Source of the DNA: Chloroflexota bacterium
GTDB lineage: Bacteria > Chloroflexota > UBA11872
Reading direction: 5' to 3'
Assembly (NCBI GenBank): GCA_026707185.1
Contig: JAPOXI010000026.1
Coordinates: 1 to 25,399 of the forward strand
DNA length: 25,399 nucleotides
Under the pieces are notes generated by a model, which searched no databases, was not told the origin of the DNA, and was given only the letters and a program-made list of their open reading frames with translations. The position numbers and the translations under genes were made by a program. Below, one piece after another: positions 1-7,252 of the stretch (position 1 is its first letter; every line of letters starts with the position of its first letter).

Positions 1-559
1 CGTGCAGCGATCCGGCGTCGGGATCGTGCAGCCAGTGGACGGCGACTTCGTTGAGCGCACCGAACCAGGCGGTGGCGATGAGGTGGGTATCGCAGGGCGG
101 GATGGCGCCGACCTCGACCGCGCGGTCGAGTTCGCGTTCGATCAGGTCGGCGAACTGGCGGCGGACGAAGATGAGGTCGTCGCTGAAAGCGCGGCCCGCG
201 CCGGCGACCTCGATGAGCACGATGCGGGCGAGGGCACGGTGCCGGACGAAGACATCGATGAGGCCGAGGAGGGCGGCGTCGAGTCGTTCGGCGGGCGTGT
301 CAGCTTCCTCCATCTTGCGTTGGATGGAGTTGACGAGCTGGTTGGCCAGTTCGCGTACGAGGGCCCGGAAGATGGCGGCTTTGCTGGGGAAGTGAAAGTA
401 GGCGGCGCCCTTGGAGCGACCGGCACGGTCGACGATGTCGTCGACGGCGGCGCCGTGGTAGCCCTTTTCGCCGAAGACGTTGAGGGCGGCTTCGAGCAGG
501 GCGTGGCGGGTGGCGTCTTTGCGGCCGGAGGAGGAGCGGCGGGGAAGGCGAAGGCTCAC
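1..559 (-). CDS. TetR/AcrR family transcriptional regulator (3' end cut by window edge)
   Basis: This is a DNA-binding repressor of the TetR family. About 186 codons are visible before the gene runs off the left edge. The N-terminal helix-turn-helix is clear: residues about 16-60 read as a helix (ALLEAALNVFGEKGYHGA), then VDDIVDRAGRSKGAAYFHF, the standard TetR recognition region, followed by a helical ligand/dimer domain. The GTG at 559 is chosen because an in-frame TGA lies two codons upstream, so no longer start exists. A perfect 10-2-10 palindrome sits 8 bases upstream of the start, which suggests autorepression. The gene follows, on the same strand and 74 bases away, an unrecognised gene that may be its target or simply a neighbour. 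The ligand is unknown. Confidence 0.9.
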   Translation of the reverse strand, partial: MSLRLPRRSSSGRKDATRHALLEAALNVFGEKGYHGAAVDDIVDRAGRSKGAAYFHFPSKAAIFRALVRELANQLVNSIQRKMEEADTPAERLDAALLGLIDVFVRHRALARIVLIEVAGAGRAFSDDLIFVRRQFADLIERELDRAVEVGAIPPCDTHLIATAWFGALNEVAVHWLHDPDAGSLH

Positions 560-567
560 GGGTCACC

Positions 568-589
568 AAACCGACTGGTCAGTCGGTTT
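568..589. promoter_or_regulatory. Palindromic operator candidate for the adjacent TetR regulator
   Basis: AAACCGACTG-GT-CAGTCGGTTT is a perfect inverted repeat of 10-base arms around a 2-base centre, ending 8 bases before the TetR start codon. Size and placement are typical of TetR-family operators. A partial half site (AAACCGACCAG) recurs at 620-630, near the stop of the upstream gene, and may be a second weaker site. Confidence 0.75.
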
Positions 590-633
590 TTACCGGACGG
601 CCCAGCGGCTGTCAAGCGGAAACCGACCAGCAG

Positions 634-1350
634 TTAGACGCGGACCTTGGCGAAGCTGAGGCGGAGTTGCTGGAAGTTGTCGGCCGTGAGGGCCACGGTG
701 GCCGGCATTTCCTGGTCACTGGTGACGGGAACGGCCCAGGCGCCGAAGCGAGGTCCGACATTCACGGCGCGGGTCGTCACCCATACGGTTGGAACCGGCA
801 GGTTGGAGGCAAGCATCACCCCGGCCAGCCGCTCGGGGCCGGCGAGTCCCGCGGAGAAAATGAGCGAGACGTGGGCGCCCGAGACGGTTTCGAAACACAC
901 GTCCCAGAGGGAGCGCATGAAGTTCTGCTCGACCATGCGCGTCGCGGCCGTGCGGTGGTCGCCGTCCGGCGCACCCTGCTGGATCAGCTGGGCTTCGGTG
1001 GCCGAAATCATGACGTCGCGGGACTGGTCAAAGTGGGGACGGACGGCGTCCAGTCGGCGCTTATAGGCCTCGAACGGATCATGGTTGAGCACGGTGATGA
1101 GCGTGGCCGGCATGGCGCGCGGGTCGACGGCGAGCAGAGCTGACATTCGGAACGTGGGGCCCTGCTGGGGATCGGGCGTCGGCTGACCTTCGGGGGCCGG
1201 CTGGCTCTGGGGAGCTTCCGGTGCCTGCGGTGCTTCGGCTTCGGCCGGCGGAGGCGTGGGTTCGGCCGCCGGCATCGGCATGGGGCCGAGCGGCTCGCCG
1301 CCGGGACCGAGAAGCTGGGGGATTCCCTCGTCGGGATCGTCTGTGGTCAT
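634..1350 (-). CDS. Unrecognised protein with Pro/Glu/Gln-rich N-terminal linker
   Basis: I do not recognise this 238-residue protein. Residues about 20-65 are a low-complexity Pro, Ala, Glu and Gln-rich stretch, probably disordered. Residues about 68-238 form a compact-looking globular domain with regular alternating hydrophobics (for example SLIFSAGLAGPERLAGVMLA and VWVTTRAVNVGPRFGAWAVP) ending in a beta-rich tail. There is no signal peptide and no membrane segment. It begins with ATG at 1350 and lies 15 bases after the small two-helix membrane protein on the same strand, so the two are probably co-transcribed. It might be a cytoplasmic partner of that membrane protein, but this is only context. 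Coding status is supported by the close packing and absence of a better frame. Confidence 0.7.
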   Translation of the reverse strand: MTTDDPDEGIPQLLGPGGEPLGPMPMPAAEPTPPPAEAEAPQAPEAPQSQPAPEGQPTPDPQQGPTFRMSALLAVDPRAMPATLITVLNHDPFEAYKRRLDAVRPHFDQSRDVMISATEAQLIQQGAPDGDHRTAATRMVEQNFMRSLWDVCFETVSGAHVSLIFSAGLAGPERLAGVMLASNLPVPTVWVTTRAVNVGPRFGAWAVPVTSDQEMPATVALTADNFQQLRLSFAKVRV

Positions 1351-1365
1351 ATGGTCAGGCCGAGG

Positions 1366-1554
1366 TCAGAAGCCGCGGACGATCCAGCGGATCGCGAAGT
1401 ACAGCGGCCACATCATGAACACGATGATGAGGATCAGCGACCAGGACGGAAAGGGAAACCCGTCGACGACATCCAGTCCGAAGAAAAATGCGGAGATGAC
1501 GAGCCAACTGATCGTGGAGCTACGTATCCGCCCCCAGAGGCCCAGGGTCATCAT
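1366..1554 (-). CDS. Small two-helix membrane protein
   Basis: The 62-residue product has two strong hydrophobic segments, about residues 14-30 (ISWLVISAFFFGLDVV) and 37-56 (SWSLILIIVFMMWPLYFAIR), joined by a short Pro-containing loop, with a basic C-terminus. The start ATG at 1554 has an AAGGA sequence about 10 bases upstream. It fits exactly between nagA (42 bases away) and the Pro-rich protein (15 bases away) on the same strand, which supports it as a real gene in that operon. No family is recognised and no function can be assigned. Confidence 0.65.
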   Translation of the reverse strand: MMTLGLWGRIRSSTISWLVISAFFFGLDVVDGFPFPSWSLILIIVFMMWPLYFAIRWIVRGF

Positions 1555-1596
1555 AGAGTGCGCGTCCTTGTTGCGATGGCAGGGTGGCCGTTTCGC

Positions 1597-2799
1597 TCAA
1601 TCTGCCGCAGATACGGCGTCGGCGCAACGTTGCTTGGAGTTTCGCCGCCAGCGGACGACGCCGCCGACGAGGGTCATTCGGGGGTGCAGGCTTGGATCGA
1701 GCAGGACAAGATCGGCCGCGGTGCCGGATTGCGCGCCGGCGGAATCCAGGCCGATTGAGGCGCGCGGGGCCTCGGATGCCATGTGCAGCGCGACGGCCGG
1801 AGACGTGCCCAGCCAGTCGACGGCTCGGCGTACGGCTGAGTCCAGGGTGAGGGCGCTGCCGGCGAGGCGGCCAGTTGGCAAGCGGATCGAGTTTCCGTCC
1901 ACCCGTAAACGACGGCCGGCCCACCTGTAGTCGCCGGGCGGGCGGGCGGCCGGGGGGACGCTATCGGAGACGAGGACGATGCTTCCACTGGTGCGGGTGG
2001 CGGCGAGGATGCGGGCGGGGGCCGCGGCGACGTGGAGGCCGTCCAGGATGAGTTCGGCGTCCACGTCGCCGTGATCGAGCAGAGCGCCGACGGCGCCGGG
2101 GGCGCGGTGGTGGAAACCGGTCATGGCGTTATACGCGTGGGTGACACGCGTGACGCCGGCATCGAACGCAGCCGACGCCTGCGCGTAGGTGGCGTTGGTG
2201 TGGCCGAGGCTGAGGGCGACGCCGTCAGTGCGCAGCTCCTCAATTTGGGCGGGCGTGAGGCGTTCAGCGGCAATGGTCATGAGACGGATGGGTGCGGCCG
2301 CAGCTGCCTGCATGTCCCGCCAAAGCGCGCGGTCGTAGTCGCGGAAGGCGTCCGGCGGGAACATGCCGGGCTGCTCGGGCGAGAGGAACGGTCCTTCGGC
2401 ATGGACGCCGAGGACACGGGCGCCACGCGGGTCGCCCTGAACCGACGCCAGGGCCGTCAGCACGTCGTCTGGCGGCGCGGCCACGACGGTGGGCAGGAAG
2501 CCGGTGACGCCCTGGGCAAGGAGTTCCAGCGACAGTGAGGCGATATCGCCGGGACGCATCACGTCGAAGCCGAGTCGGCCGTGGACGTGGGTGTCGACGA
2601 AGCCAGGCGCCAGGACACCGGGGCCGTCCACGATGAGTGCGCCGGGCGGCGATTCGATCGGTGTCGGGCTTACCGTGGTGATCGTGCCATTCGCCACGAG
2701 CACGTGGCGGCAGGTGAACATCTGACCACCACTGGCCAGATCGACTTGACGAAAGTGAATGGGCACAGACATGCGGGGATGGTGGGCGGCGCGGGACAC
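1597..2799 (-). CDS. nagA: N-acetylglucosamine-6-phosphate deacetylase
   Basis: This cytoplasmic amidohydrolase-superfamily TIM-barrel enzyme removes acetate from GlcNAc-6-phosphate, giving glucosamine-6-phosphate for glycolysis or wall synthesis. Metal and substrate motifs are in the expected order: HVHG at 71-74, HAEGPFL with the metal-binding Glu at 135, GHTNA with His 200, HAYNAM with His 221, DGLHV with His 256, and the catalytic Asp at 279 (SDS, where many homologues have TDA). Length (400 residues) is normal. The start is uncertain: GTG at 2799 gives the longest form, ATG at 2772 a version nine residues shorter that begins nearer the usual family start. Neither has a clear ribosome binding site. 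No nagB lies in the window. It reads divergently from the aldolase gene. Confidence 0.92.
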   Translation of the reverse strand: MSRAAHHPRMSVPIHFRQVDLASGGQMFTCRHVLVANGTITTVSPTPIESPPGALIVDGPGVLAPGFVDTHVHGRLGFDVMRPGDIASLSLELLAQGVTGFLPTVVAAPPDDVLTALASVQGDPRGARVLGVHAEGPFLSPEQPGMFPPDAFRDYDRALWRDMQAAAAAPIRLMTIAAERLTPAQIEELRTDGVALSLGHTNATYAQASAAFDAGVTRVTHAYNAMTGFHHRAPGAVGALLDHGDVDAELILDGLHVAAAPARILAATRTSGSIVLVSDSVPPAARPPGDYRWAGRRLRVDGNSIRLPTGRLAGSALTLDSAVRRAVDWLGTSPAVALHMASEAPRASIGLDSAGAQSGTAADLVLLDPSLHPRMTLVGGVVRWRRNSKQRCADAVSAAD

Positions 2800-2899
2800 A
2801 CGCGCAACCCAAGCCGTGCGACATCCTGCTCATTAGGAGTATCCTGAGGGTTACCCCTTTCGATCAGAATGGCCATTTGGGACCGGGAGCGTTACTGGC
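2800..2899. promoter_or_regulatory. Divergent intergenic region nagA / fba
   Basis: These 100 bases must hold promoters for both nagA (minus) and the aldolase (plus). The best -10-like hexamer for the aldolase is TATCCT at 2840-2845, about 55 bases before its start. A GATACT at 2838-2843 on the other strand could serve nagA. I see no convincing -35 element for either. GGGAG at 2885-2889 is the likely ribosome binding site of the aldolase. Confidence 0.4.
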
Positions 2900-3964
2900 G
2901 TGCCGCTGATTCCCCTGCGCGTGTTGCTGGACCACGCCGCCGAGAACGATTACGGCGTGGCGGCCTTCAACGTGAACAACATGGAGCAGGTGCAGGCCGT
3001 GATGGCGGCTGCCAGCCGTACGGATTCGCCAGTGATTATCCAGGCCAGCCGGGGCGCACGGTCGTATGCGAACGAGGCGTACTTGCGCCACTTGATCCTG
3101 GCGGCCCTGGAGCTCAATCCGAACACTCCGGTGGTGATGCACCAGGACCACGGCAATAGCCCGGAAACCTGCCTGAGCGCGATGGACCAGGGGTATACCA
3201 GCGTGATGATGGACGGCTCGCTGCTGGAAGACGGCTCAACGCCGTCCGACTACGACTACAACGTAGCCGTGACCCGCGAGGTGGTTGAGCTAGCCCACGA
3301 GCGCGGCGTGAGCGTGGAGGGCGAGCTGGGGGTGCTGGGCAGCCTGGAAGCCGGGATGGGTGACCAGGAGGACGGGCACGGGGCGGAAGGCGTGCTGGAT
3401 CGCGAACAACTCATTACCGATCCGGAGCAGGCCGAGGACTTCGTGGCTCGCACAGGCGTAGACGCGCTGGCGGTGGCAATCGGTACGAGCCACGGCGCCT
3501 ATAAGTTCAGCCACAAACCGGACGCGGGCGTGCTGGTGATGGACTGCATCCGGGAGATTCACCGGCGGCTGCCGAACACGCACATCGTCATGCACGGGAG
3601 TTCATCCGTTCCGCAGCGGCTCCAGGACATCTTCAACGCGTACGGCGGGGAAATGCGGCAGACCTGGGGTGTGCCGGTTGAGGAGATCCAGGAAGGGATC
3701 CGGCACGGAGTACGCAAGATCAACGTGGACACGGACAACCGGCTGGCGATGACCGGCGCGGTGCGGCGGGTGCTGACCGAACAGCGCGGCGAGTTTGACC
3801 CGCGGCAGTACCTGACGCCGGCGCGCGAGGCGATGGCGGACGTCTGCGCGGCGCGGATGGAAGCCTTCGGGATGGTGGGCCAGGCGCGCGGCGTGCCGCT
3901 GGTGTCGCTGGACGAGATGGCGCACCGGTACGCGGCGAGGCAGCCCGTCGGCAGCGCCCGCTAG
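2900..3964 (+). CDS. fba: Class II (zinc) fructose-bisphosphate aldolase
   Basis: The enzyme interconverts fructose-1,6-bisphosphate with glyceraldehyde-3-phosphate and dihydroxyacetone phosphate in glycolysis and gluconeogenesis. Class II marks are all visible: HQDHG at 81-85 with catalytic Asp 83 and zinc ligand His 84, GSLLEDG at 106-112, EGELG at 140-144, GTSHG at 195-199 with zinc ligand His 198, MHGSSSVP with His 232, and the phosphate-binding [14 protein letters not shown] at 270-283. At 354 residues it matches the longer CbbA-type (B) subgroup. The GTG at 2900 is preceded by GGGAG at 2885-2889. It stands alone, with nagA diverging on its left and a dehydrogenase gene converging 18 bases after its stop. 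It may also act on other ketose phosphates. Confidence 0.95.
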   Translation: MPLIPLRVLLDHAAENDYGVAAFNVNNMEQVQAVMAAASRTDSPVIIQASRGARSYANEAYLRHLILAALELNPNTPVVMHQDHGNSPETCLSAMDQGYTSVMMDGSLLEDGSTPSDYDYNVAVTREVVELAHERGVSVEGELGVLGSLEAGMGDQEDGHGAEGVLDREQLITDPEQAEDFVARTGVDALAVAIGTSHGAYKFSHKPDAGVLVMDCIREIHRRLPNTHIVMHGSSSVPQRLQDIFNAYGGEMRQTWGVPVEEIQEGIRHGVRKINVDTDNRLAMTGAVRRVLTEQRGEFDPRQYLTPAREAMADVCAARMEAFGMVGQARGVPLVSLDEMAHRYAARQPVGSAR

Positions 3965-3982
3965 TCCAAGGTCGGCGGGCCG

Positions 3983-5038
3983 CTAGACCAGCGAGGCCAC
4001 CAGGTCGCCAACGTCGGCGGTGCCCATGCCCATGCGGCCGGCGCTCATCGATTTGATCTTGCCGCTCTGGAGTGCGCTGACCAGGGCGCCCTCGACGCGA
4101 GCGGACGCGGCGGACTCGCCAAGGTGGTCCAGGAGCATGTGCATGGCGTTGATGGCAGCCAGCGGGTTGATGACGCCCTGGCCGGTGTACTTGGGCGCCG
4201 AGCCGCCAATGGGCTCGAACATCGACACGCCCTCCGGGTTGATGTTGCCGCCGGCGGCGATGCCGAGGCCGCCGGAGATGATGGCGCCGATGTCGGTGAT
4301 GATGTCGCCGAAGAGGTTTTCGGTGACCACGACGTCGAACCACTCGGGGTTCTTCACGAACCACATGGCGGCGGCGTCGACATGGGCGTACTCGCGGGTG
4401 ACGTCGGGGTAGTCGGTGTCACCAATCTCGTTGAAGGCGCGCCACCAGGTGCCGCCGACGTTGGTCAGGACGTTGGTCTTGGCCACGAGGTGCAGCTGCT
4501 TGCGCTCGTTGCGGCGGCGGGTGAGCTCGAAGGCGTAGCGGACGGCGCGGGCGGCGCCGCGCCAGGTGGTGCAGTGAATCTGGGTGGAGACCTCGTGGTC
4601 GGTTCCCTCGTACTGCACGCCGCCCATGCCGGTGTACATGCCCTCGGTGTTTTCGCGGACGACGACGAAGTCGATTTCGTCCGGGCCCTTGTCTTTGAGC
4701 GGCGTTTCGACGTTGGGGTAGAGCTTGACCGGACGAAGGTTGATGTACTGGTCCAGCTCGAAGCGGGCCTTGAGAAGGATGCCCTTTTCGAGGATGCCGG
4801 GGGCGACGTCCGGGTGGCCAATGGCGCCGAGGAAGATGCCGTCGAAGCCACGCAGGTCTTCAAGGGCCGAGTCCGGCAACGTCTCGCCGGTGCGGAGGTA
4901 GCGTTCGCCTCCGAAGTCGAGTTCGGTGAGGTCGTAGGTGAAGCCTTCGGCGGCCGCGACGGCCTCAAGGACCTTGAGAGCTTCGGCGGTGACTTCGGGT
5001 CCGGTTCCGTCGCCGGCAATTACAGCTATGCGATGCAC
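3983..5038 (-). CDS. Isocitrate/isopropylmalate dehydrogenase family protein (LeuB / tartrate dehydrogenase-like)
   Basis: This is an NAD(P)-dependent, metal-dependent beta-decarboxylating dehydrogenase of 351 residues. Visible family features are the N-terminal IAVIAGDGTGPEV, the substrate-binding QYINLRPVKLYP, VVVRENTEGMYTGMGG, the catalytic Lys region VAKTNVLT, the metal-binding ENLFGDIITDIGA, and the nucleotide-binding FEPIGGSAPKYTGQG. The family includes 3-isopropylmalate, D-malate and tartrate dehydrogenases; the DQYINLRPVKLYP loop resembles the tartrate/D-malate branch as much as LeuB, and no leuC, leuD or leuA lies nearby, so leucine synthesis is not demonstrated. The start is GTG at 5038, immediately preceded by GCGCCCC with no obvious ribosome binding site. 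It converges with the aldolase gene (18-base gap) and diverges from the propeller gene. Confidence 0.9.
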   Translation of the reverse strand: MHRIAVIAGDGTGPEVTAEALKVLEAVAAAEGFTYDLTELDFGGERYLRTGETLPDSALEDLRGFDGIFLGAIGHPDVAPGILEKGILLKARFELDQYINLRPVKLYPNVETPLKDKGPDEIDFVVVRENTEGMYTGMGGVQYEGTDHEVSTQIHCTTWRGAARAVRYAFELTRRRNERKQLHLVAKTNVLTNVGGTWWRAFNEIGDTDYPDVTREYAHVDAAAMWFVKNPEWFDVVVTENLFGDIITDIGAIISGGLGIAAGGNINPEGVSMFEPIGGSAPKYTGQGVINPLAAINAMHMLLDHLGESAASARVEGALVSALQSGKIKSMSAGRMGMGTADVGDLVASLV

Positions 5039-5081
5039 GGGGCGCCCTGGCCGATTGCGGCCGCGTAGGGGTAGGCGGGCG

Positions 5082-5120
5082 AGGATACCGGAGACCGGGG
5101 CCGCGTTGGGACTCTAGACT
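5082..5120. promoter_or_regulatory. Divergent promoter candidates, dehydrogenase (minus) and propeller gene (plus)
   Basis: The 88-base divergent gap carries TAGACT at 5115-5120 on the plus strand, exactly six bases before the ATG at 5127. A -10 hexamer six to eight bases before ATG is the hallmark of leaderless transcripts, and there is no ribosome binding site before this ATG, so leaderless initiation is plausible. On the minus strand TATCCT (5082-5087) could be the -10 for the dehydrogenase, 43 bases before its GTG. Confidence 0.4.
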
Positions 5121-5126
5121 CACCGA

Positions 5127-6332
5127 ATGGCGAAGATTCTGACCGCGCCCGATGTGTCCGTACGGCGGGTGACGCATCCGCCGGGGGACCATTTCTTCGG
5201 GTATTACGAGAAGACGCCGTGGTCGCCGTGCGGCTCGAAGCTCCTGGGGATGCGTGCGGGATTCAGGGACCGGCAGCCGACGCCCTACGATGAACTTGAA
5301 CTTGGATTGGTCAATACGGAGGACATTCAGCCCTTCGAGCGGTTCGCAACGACAGAAGCCTGGTGCTGGCAGCAGGGGACGATGCTGCAGTGGGTGCCGG
5401 GGACGGCCGAGAGCGTGGTCTACAACCGGCGGCGGGCAGGGCACTTCGTGGGCGTTGTGCTTGACCTGGCCAGCGGGGATCGGCGGGAGTTGGAGCGGGC
5501 CGTGTATGCGGTGGATCCGGTGGGGCAGTACGCGATCGGGCTGAATTTTGCGCGGCTGGCGACGCAGCGGCCGGGATATGGCTACGAGGGCGTGGCGGAT
5601 CCGTGGGCAGACGACGCGGCGCCGGCGGAGGACGGGGTGTGGCGGATTGACCTTGCGAGCGGCGACGCCGAGCTTGTGCTCTCGCTGGCGGAGATCGTGG
5701 GCATGGACCCGGACGCGAGCATGGCCGGGCAGATTCACTGGCTGAATCATGCGCAGATCAACACGGACGGGTCGCGGGTGGCGGTGCTGCATCGGTGGCA
5801 GCCGTCCGACGGGCCTCGCCAAACGCGGCTGGTCACGCTGGCGCCCGATGGGTCGGACGCGAGGGTGATCTGGGGGGCGCGACTGGTGTCGCATTACGAC
5901 TGGCGGAGCACGGACGAGATTCTCGCCTGGGGCGGGGCGCCGGTGGCGCCGAACGCGTTTTGGCAAGTGAGCGACGGTGGGGCCGAGGCGCAGGCCTTTG
6001 CGCGGGACGTGCTGACCGAGGACGGGCACTGTTCGTACTCGCCGGACCGGTTGTGGATCGTGAACGACACGTATCCGGACAGCGAGAACCTTCGGCGGCT
6101 GATGATCGTGCGGACGGCGGACGGGCTACGGGTGGACCTGGCGGCTTTTCACGCGCCGCCGGAGTTCGATGGGCCGCTGCGGGTGGACCTGCATCCGCGC
6201 TGGAATCGGGATGGCACCGAGCTGTCCATCGATTCCGTGCACGAGGGGACCCGGCAGATGTACACGGTGGATCTGCGACCGGCGCTGGCAGCCGCGGCGG
6301 GGATTCCCGTGGAGGCGCCTGCCGACGCCTAG
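5127..6332 (+). CDS. TolB-like beta-propeller protein, oligogalacturonate lyase-fold relative
   Basis: The 401-residue protein is built of repeating beta-strand blades of TolB/WD40-like type: GYYEKTPWSPCGSKLL, NHAQINTDGSRVAVLHRW, SHYDWRSTDEILAWGG, DGHCSYSPDRLWIVNDTYPD and LHPRWNRDGTELSIDS. Conserved His, Asp and Arg residues at blade ends (HRW, SHYDW, DGHCSYS, LHPRW) recall the oligogalacturonate lyase-like propellers (PL22 fold), but I cannot show the lyase metal site. There is no signal peptide, so the protein is probably cytoplasmic. The start is ATG at 5127 with TAGACT six bases upstream (possible leaderless mRNA). It is followed 41 bases later by a sugar-phosphate isomerase-like gene on the same strand, which supports a role in sugar or uronate breakdown. 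The exact reaction is unknown. Confidence 0.7.
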   Translation: MAKILTAPDVSVRRVTHPPGDHFFGYYEKTPWSPCGSKLLGMRAGFRDRQPTPYDELELGLVNTEDIQPFERFATTEAWCWQQGTMLQWVPGTAESVVYNRRRAGHFVGVVLDLASGDRRELERAVYAVDPVGQYAIGLNFARLATQRPGYGYEGVADPWADDAAPAEDGVWRIDLASGDAELVLSLAEIVGMDPDASMAGQIHWLNHAQINTDGSRVAVLHRWQPSDGPRQTRLVTLAPDGSDARVIWGARLVSHYDWRSTDEILAWGGAPVAPNAFWQVSDGGAEAQAFARDVLTEDGHCSYSPDRLWIVNDTYPDSENLRRLMIVRTADGLRVDLAAFHAPPEFDGPLRVDLHPRWNRDGTELSIDSVHEGTRQMYTVDLRPALAAAAGIPVEAPADA

Positions 6333-6373
6333 AATGCGCGCCGGCGAGGTCGCCGGAACGCAGGAGAACGCCG

Positions 6374-7240
6374 ATGAGCTGGGGCATGTCCGGAATGTGC
6401 GGGGAGATCGCGGAGCCACTGGATGAGCAGATCGCCGGGCTGCGGGTGCTGGGGGTTCCCCGGGCCAATCTGACGAAGCTGCGCCTGACGGCGGACGGGC
6501 CGGCGCTTTCCATTGACGAACTCAGCGACGAGCAACTAGCCGAGCTACGCCGGCGGCTGGATGGAAGCGGGATCGGCTGCTACTGCGTGACGTCGCCGGT
6601 TGCCAAGTACGCGGTGGATTCGGATGAAGCCAAGGTTGAGCGGCAGCTCACGCGGTCTATCGAAGCGGCGAACGTGCTGGGCTCACGGTGGATCCGCGTG
6701 TTTTCATTCGCGCCGCGCGACGGCTCGACGGCCGCCGAGGATCGAGACGCCGTGAAAGGCGCATTCGAGCGGCTGGTACGGCGGATCGAGACCCATGGGG
6801 ACGGTGCGGTGGCGCTGCTGGAGAACAACTACCGGATGTACACGCTGGACGGCGACTCAACGCTGGACCTCCTGTCGGACTACGACCCCGGGCAGGTGGC
6901 GCTGGCGTTCGACGCGCACGCCTACGTGGTTAGCGAGACACGGCCCTTCGACGAGGCGTGGTCCAAGGTCGAGCCGTGGGTGCGGGTGCTGCACCTGAAG
7001 GACTACGTGGCGGCGACGGGCACGATCGTGCCGATTGGGCAGGGCGACGGGCAGTGGCCGCAAATCATGACGTCGGTGGATCCCGACGTGATCGAGGACC
7101 TGGCGCTGGAGCCGCACCTGAACAACTCGGCGTACGGCGCGGGAAGGGACCCACTGGACCTGTTCCGGGAGGCGCGGGACGTGGTGCTAGCGATGCTGGA
7201 CGCGACGGGCAAGCCGCGACCGGCCACACACCTGGCCTGA
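6374..7240 (+). CDS. Sugar phosphate isomerase/epimerase-like TIM barrel
   Basis: This 288-residue protein belongs to the xylose isomerase-like TIM-barrel superfamily (AP endonuclease 2 fold). The metal-site residues appear in family order: Glu 150 in ALLENN, Asp 180 with His 182 in LAFDAHAY, His 207 in VLHLKDY, and Glu 246 in LALEPHL. That pattern is typical of IolE/IolI and hydroxypyruvate-isomerase-type enzymes acting on sugars or polyols. The ATG at 6374 is chosen because AGGAG at 6362-6366 precedes it by seven bases and the product then begins where the family does, although the frame stays open upstream to 5795 over the propeller gene. It sits 41 bases downstream of that gene. Substrate is not determined. 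Confidence 0.88.
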   Translation: MSWGMSGMCGEIAEPLDEQIAGLRVLGVPRANLTKLRLTADGPALSIDELSDEQLAELRRRLDGSGIGCYCVTSPVAKYAVDSDEAKVERQLTRSIEAANVLGSRWIRVFSFAPRDGSTAAEDRDAVKGAFERLVRRIETHGDGAVALLENNYRMYTLDGDSTLDLLSDYDPGQVALAFDAHAYVVSETRPFDEAWSKVEPWVRVLHLKDYVAATGTIVPIGQGDGQWPQIMTSVDPDVIEDLALEPHLNNSAYGAGRDPLDLFREARDVVLAMLDATGKPRPATHLA

Positions 7241-7252
7241 GCGCGCCCGGCT

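Noticed and set aside
4124..5068. A 314-codon open frame on the plus strand across the dehydrogenase gene
   Set aside because: It is antisense to a gene with complete family motifs; the translation is Val, Gly and Asp-rich without domains, as expected in G+C-rich DNA with few stop codons.
5795..6373. A 193-codon N-terminal extension of the isomerase-like gene
   Set aside because: It overlaps the propeller gene in another frame; the ATG at 6374 has AGGAG at proper spacing and gives a normal family N-terminus.
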